7,679 bases of DNA, from positions 1 to 7,679 of the forward strand of contig JAJBTP010000266.1 of assembly GCA_020860805.1 (NCBI GenBank). The letters are read 5' to 3'. A program made the position numbers and the translations under genes. Under the pieces are notes generated by a model. That model was given only the letters and a program-made list of their open reading frames with translations, did no database searches and was not told the origin of the DNA. Every line of letters begins with the position of its first letter. Position 1 is the first letter of the stretch. This DNA comes from Tannerellaceae bacterium (GTDB lineage Bacteria > Bacteroidota > Bacteroidia > Bacteroidales > Tannerellaceae). Below are positions 5,992-7,679 of the stretch, piece by piece.

Positions 5992-6005
5992 TTTTGAATT
6001 CAAAA
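5992..6005. promoter_or_regulatory. 14-bp perfect palindrome abutting the -7 box (possible operator)
   Basis: TTTTGAATTCAAAA is a perfect palindrome that starts at the base after the -7 box and so covers the expected transcription start. A dimeric repressor bound here would block initiation. No protein can be named; autoregulation by the HU-type products is one possibility. Confidence 0.5.
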
Positions 6006-6065
6006 ACAGCCCGCGCGCAGGCTACAGTAATCAATAGTTAAGTTAAACCAGTAAAATTTTAAAGC

Positions 6066-6491
6066 ATAGCATTAAAGTATTACGTATTAGACAAACCAAA
6101 CCTCACCAAAGACCGCAGGGCAGAAAAACTATACTACGGTCAGATTTGTGCTAACGACCGGATTTCGTACCGGGAAATTTGTGAATCGGTCTGCATGCTC
6201 TCTACTGCTACGGCAGGAGATGTAGCCTGTATCATGGACGGACTGATGCTGCTCATGCGGCAGCATCTGATGAAAGGGTATATTGTGGAACTGGGCGACC
6301 TCGGTAACTACCGACTTTCGGTAGGCAGTCACGGGGTAAAAAGACCAGAGGACTTTGAGGTACATCTTTTTAAGAAACCCCGCATCCTGTTCTCGCCCGG
6401 ACCACTCTTAAAAGAACTCTGCAAAAACGTACATTACGAAAAAGCAAAGTGTAAGATTGTAGAAAGAGAATGTAAGCAGTCACACGGATAA
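6066..6491 (+). CDS. HU-family (HU-related, histone-like) DNA-binding protein 1, with ATA at the start position
   Basis: The frame encodes 141 residues of the large HU-related family of Bacteroidetes: ALKYYVLDKPNLTK, then KLYYGQICANDRISYREICE, helices STATAGDVACIMDGLMLLMR, and the beta-arm region HLMKGYIVELGDLGNYRLSV followed by FKKPRILFSPGPLLKEL. Such proteins bind and bend DNA in the nucleoid. The first codon by homology is ATA at 6066, preceded in frame by a TAA at 6060-6062, so no normal start lies upstream. The matching bases in the second copy are ATGGCATTAAAG against ATAGCATTAAAG here. The next ATG (6195, residue 44) would remove the N-terminal third of the fold and is unlikely to give a working protein. 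The start codon is mutated, wrongly called, or a rare AUA start. The gene is 2 bases upstream of the second HU gene. Confidence 0.8.
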   Translation: MALKYYVLDKPNLTKDRRAEKLYYGQICANDRISYREICESVCMLSTATAGDVACIMDGLMLLMRQHLMKGYIVELGDLGNYRLSVGSHGVKRPEDFEVHLFKKPRILFSPGPLLKELCKNVHYEKAKCKIVERECKQSHG

Positions 6492-6493
6492 TT

Positions 6494-6924
6494 ATGGCAT
6501 TAAAGTACAGATTAGTAAAAAGAAAAGACTTCTCCAAAGGAGCTGCGGAGAATGACAAATTGTATTACGCACAGGTAAGCGCAAGCGACCGGGTGAAGTT
6601 CCGCGAACTATGCGATGCCCTCTCGGTAGCTACGGCTGCCTCCTCTGCCGACGTAAACTGCGTCATAAAAGGACTTATTCAGGTAATAAAGACCACCTGC
6701 TAAGGGGCAACATCGTACAACTGGGCGACGTAGGAACCCTCCGCATGACAGCCAGTAGTAAAGGGGTTGTAAATTACAAAGACTTCAAACCCCACATGTT
6801 CCACCGCGCCCGGTTAGTATACACCCCCGGCGCCTTACTAAGAGACATTACCACCAAAGCACGCTTTGAAGAAATACCCGAAAAAAAGGTATATCTTGAA
6901 CCTTGTCCGCTACCCCACGAGTAA
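6494..6924 (+). pseudogene. HU-family DNA-binding protein 2, one-base deletion near 6688-6690
   Basis: The first frame begins at ATG 6494 (MALKYRLVKRKDFSKGAAEN) and reads through the HU helices to KGLIQVIK, then goes out of frame to a TAA at 6701-6703. A frame offset by one base continues as DHLLRGNIVQLGDVGTLRMT with the beta arm, and FHRARLVYTPGALLRDITTK, to the stop at 6922-6924. Adding one A to the AAA run at 6688-6690 restores GLIQVIKDHLLRGNIVQLGD and a protein of 143 residues, very close to the upstream copy (141). The two are diverged tandem paralogues and were probably co-transcribed. A homopolymer deletion can be real or a sequencing error. If real, the truncated product (69 residues) lacks the DNA-binding arm. 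Confidence 0.82.
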
Positions 6925-6944
6925 CAGACAGCACCACTAACAAC

Positions 6945-6971
6945 AAAGCCGCCCGGACTCCGGACGGCTTT
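6945..6971. terminator. Hairpin terminator, probably serving both converging units
   Basis: AAAGCCG (6945-6951) pairs with CGGCTTT (6965-6971); inside it CCGG pairs with CCGG around an ACT loop, with one C-A mismatch. A short T-rich tail follows on the + strand (TTTATTCGTG). It lies 21 bases after the HU2 stop and 25 bases beyond the last minus-strand frame, so it can act from both sides. Confidence 0.75.
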
Positions 6972-6995
6972 ATTCGTGTATATACCTGTCGGTTT

Positions 6996-7136
6996 TTATT
7001 CCTCAAACATCAACCGCACCGAGCCCGGTGGAGTCTGTTTTAACTGTCCGGGAGAAAACTGCAATTCCTTAATAAGACTCATCACATGAAACATACCCCT
7101 ACCCGAACCATCAAAAGTATCCGATAAAGAAGCCAT
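6996..7136 (-). CDS. Tiny frame of 46 codons downstream of the SymE-like gene
   Basis: The minus-strand frame starts ATG at 7136 (MASLSDTFDGSGRGMFHVMS) and ends SVRLMFEE before TAA at 6998-6996. I do not recognise it. Its ATG follows directly on the TAA that ends the frame at 7238-7137, and the two are in the same phase, so this may be the second half of one gene of about 80 codons. It ends just before the shared terminator, as the last gene of a short operon would. No signal peptide or membrane segment is seen. Confidence 0.45.
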   Translation of the reverse strand: MASLSDTFDGSGRGMFHVMSLIKELQFSPGQLKQTPPGSVRLMFEE

Positions 7137-7238
7137 TTACACCAACTCAATCAGACTTTTCTGATAGCAAAGCACCTCTTCAATACCACAATCCGAATCA
7201 AGCGCAATATAATAACGCCCCTCTTTATAAACTATCAT
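7137..7238 (-). CDS. Tiny frame of 33 codons after the SymE-like gene
   Basis: The minus-strand frame starts ATG at 7238, 21 bases after the SymE-like stop, and reads MIVYKEGRYYIALDSDCGIE then EVLCYQKSLIELV and TAA (7139-7137). The strand-like start (IVYKEGRYYIALD) looks like a real small protein. The stop is followed at once by ATG in the same phase; if the TAA were CAA, one protein of 80 residues would result. The position suggests a partner of the SymE-type gene, but neither an antitoxin nor any other role can be shown. Confidence 0.45.
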   Translation of the reverse strand: MIVYKEGRYYIALDSDCGIEEVLCYQKSLIELV

Positions 7239-7259
7239 AGCCGTAATTATAAAGATGAA

Positions 7260-7679
7260 TTACTTAGGAAGCACAGGTTTAATAATCAGCAGATTATCAT
7301 CTACAAGCACATCCACTTTAGAATTAATAGGAAATCCGGCATCTTCCAGCCATAAACCCAGTAAACGGATAAATGGCACCGATTTTCCATACGGAAGTTC
7401 CTGCGACGAAATCGTCAAAGTACGCATATAAGCAACTGATTGGGAGTTTTGACTGACGATAACTCTCACCTTGTGAGGTTTTCTTTTAGAAGGTTTTGTT
7501 TCCTTTACACTGTTTGTTTTTTTAAATTGTTCGGCATAATAAAAAGAATTTATAGGATTATTAAAAGAAGGCAGGTCTCGCCGAACATTTTTTAAACCAT
7601 AATAAATTATGGAACAAACAATGTCTCGGGACTTGCACCCGTAAGCCTGCCTCTGTTTCTTTATTGGATAATATTCCAT
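7260..7679 (-). CDS. SymE-type toxin-domain protein; N-terminal extent uncertain
   Basis: The minus-strand frame from ATG 7679 has 139 codons. Its last 55 residues are a clear SymE-like domain (AbrB-like swapped-hairpin fold): MRTLTISSQELPYGKSVPFI, then RLLGLWLEDAGF with the conserved GxWLExAGF pattern, and KVDVLVDDNLLIIKP. In E. coli, SymE is an SOS-induced RNA-associated toxin repressed by an antisense RNA; Bacteroidetes carry many related genes of untested function. The first 60-80 residues do not resemble the family and overlap inverted repeats at 7569-7652. Translation may therefore start later; Met85 (7427) would give the bare domain, and a Lys-rich stretch (KPSKRKPHKVRV) before it may also belong to the protein. 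It is followed by two tiny frames in the same direction. Confidence 0.72.
   Translation of the reverse strand: MEYYPIKKQRQAYGCKSRDIVCSIIYYGLKNVRRDLPSFNNPINSFYYAEQFKKTNSVKETKPSKRKPHKVRVIVSQNSQSVAYMRTLTISSQELPYGKSVPFIRLLGLWLEDAGFPINSKVDVLVDDNLLIIKPVLPK
7569..7652. repeat. Nested inverted repeats, possible folded RNA, overlapping the 5' part of the SymE-like frame
   Basis: AGGCAGG (7569-7575) pairs with CCTGCCT (7646-7652). Inside it ACATT (7585-7589) pairs with AATGT (7620-7624) and encloses CCATAAT-AA-ATTATGG (7597-7612). A separate hairpin CGGG-ACTTGCA-CCCG lies at 7627-7641. The stems are compatible with one branched fold of about 84 bases on either strand. It could be a leader structure or an antisense RNA, but no promoter was found for either. 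Confidence 0.4.

Larger units (their letters stand above)
5501..6065. other. Repeat-dense non-coding stretch between the zinc-ribbon gene and the HU genes
   Basis: No convincing gene lies in these 565 bases. An open minus-strand frame at 5877-5611 is made of repeat sequence and was rejected. From left to right the stretch holds a nine-unit GAAC array, a palindrome, an interrupted CGCAGA/TCTGCG inverted repeat, a 10-bp tandem repeat, a -7 box and a 14-bp palindrome. The first part of the + strand is strongly pyrimidine-rich. Confidence 0.8.

Noticed and set aside
6195..6491. First HU gene starting at ATG 6195
   Set aside because: In-frame homology extends 43 codons upstream to 6066; a start at 6195 would lack the first part of the HU fold.
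7465..7489. Terminator CTCAC-CTT-GTGAG followed by TTTTCTTTT on the + strand
   Set aside because: The stem has only five pairs and there is no plus-strand gene upstream for it to end.
7569..7652. tRNA gene
   Set aside because: A 7-bp outer stem, a central hairpin and a T-arm-like hairpin are present, but four extra bases separate the last arm from the outer stem. The central loop has two bases, there is no D arm or anticodon loop, and there is no CCA.

Overview
The window looks like chromosomal DNA from a Bacteroidales bacterium (Bacteroides, Parabacteroides or Dysgonomonas type). The grounds are an AraC regulator of a typical Bacteroidetes family, two HU-related histone-like proteins with the ALKY start typical of that phylum, Bacteroidetes -7 boxes (TAnnTTTG) at the expected places, and A/T-rich leaders without strong Shine-Dalgarno sites. 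No rRNA, tRNA, CRISPR array or transposase was found.

Positions 1-3694, minus strand, hold a tight four-gene unit whose products all carry export signals. In order of transcription they are an esterase-713-like lipoprotein (3694-2612), an NTF2/DUF4440-like protein (2589-2098), a carboxymuconolactone-decarboxylase/dienelactone-hydrolase-like fusion (2079-403) and a cupin lipoprotein (395 to the window edge). The gaps are 22, 18 and 7 bases. This suggests an envelope-located module that modifies or detoxifies a small ester, lactone or quinone-like compound; the substrate cannot be told from sequence. A divergent AraC-family regulator (3897-4795) is the obvious controller. Between them lie two 38-bp direct repeats, each with two half-sites 21 bp apart, and the repeats are exactly 63 bp apart, so all four half-sites lie on one DNA face. 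The regulator gene carries a one-base deletion, and a short remnant of a glyoxalase-like (VOC) gene follows its stop.

Positions 4973-5500 encode an uncharacterised zinc-ribbon protein with a helical tail. Positions 5501-6065 are non-coding and dense in repeats: nine copies of a CTCCCGAACTTTT motif every 22-23 bp, a closing palindrome, an interrupted inverted repeat built of CGCAGA/TCTGCG units, and a 10-bp GACATAAATG tandem repeat. They end at a -7 box with an abutting 14-bp palindrome, upstream of two tandem HU-family genes (6066-6491 and 6494-6924). The first has ATA where the start codon should be; the second has a one-base deletion. A hairpin terminator at 6945-6971 closes the pair.

Positions 6996-7679, minus strand, hold a SymE-type toxin-domain gene and two tiny downstream frames that are in phase and separated by one TAA. 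A possible folded element overlaps the 5' part of the SymE frame.

An unusual number of lesions occur in 7.7 kb: three apparent one-base indels, one lost start codon, one possible nonsense codon and one gene remnant. They point either to real decay of an accessory region or to consensus errors in the assembly; read-level data would separate the two.
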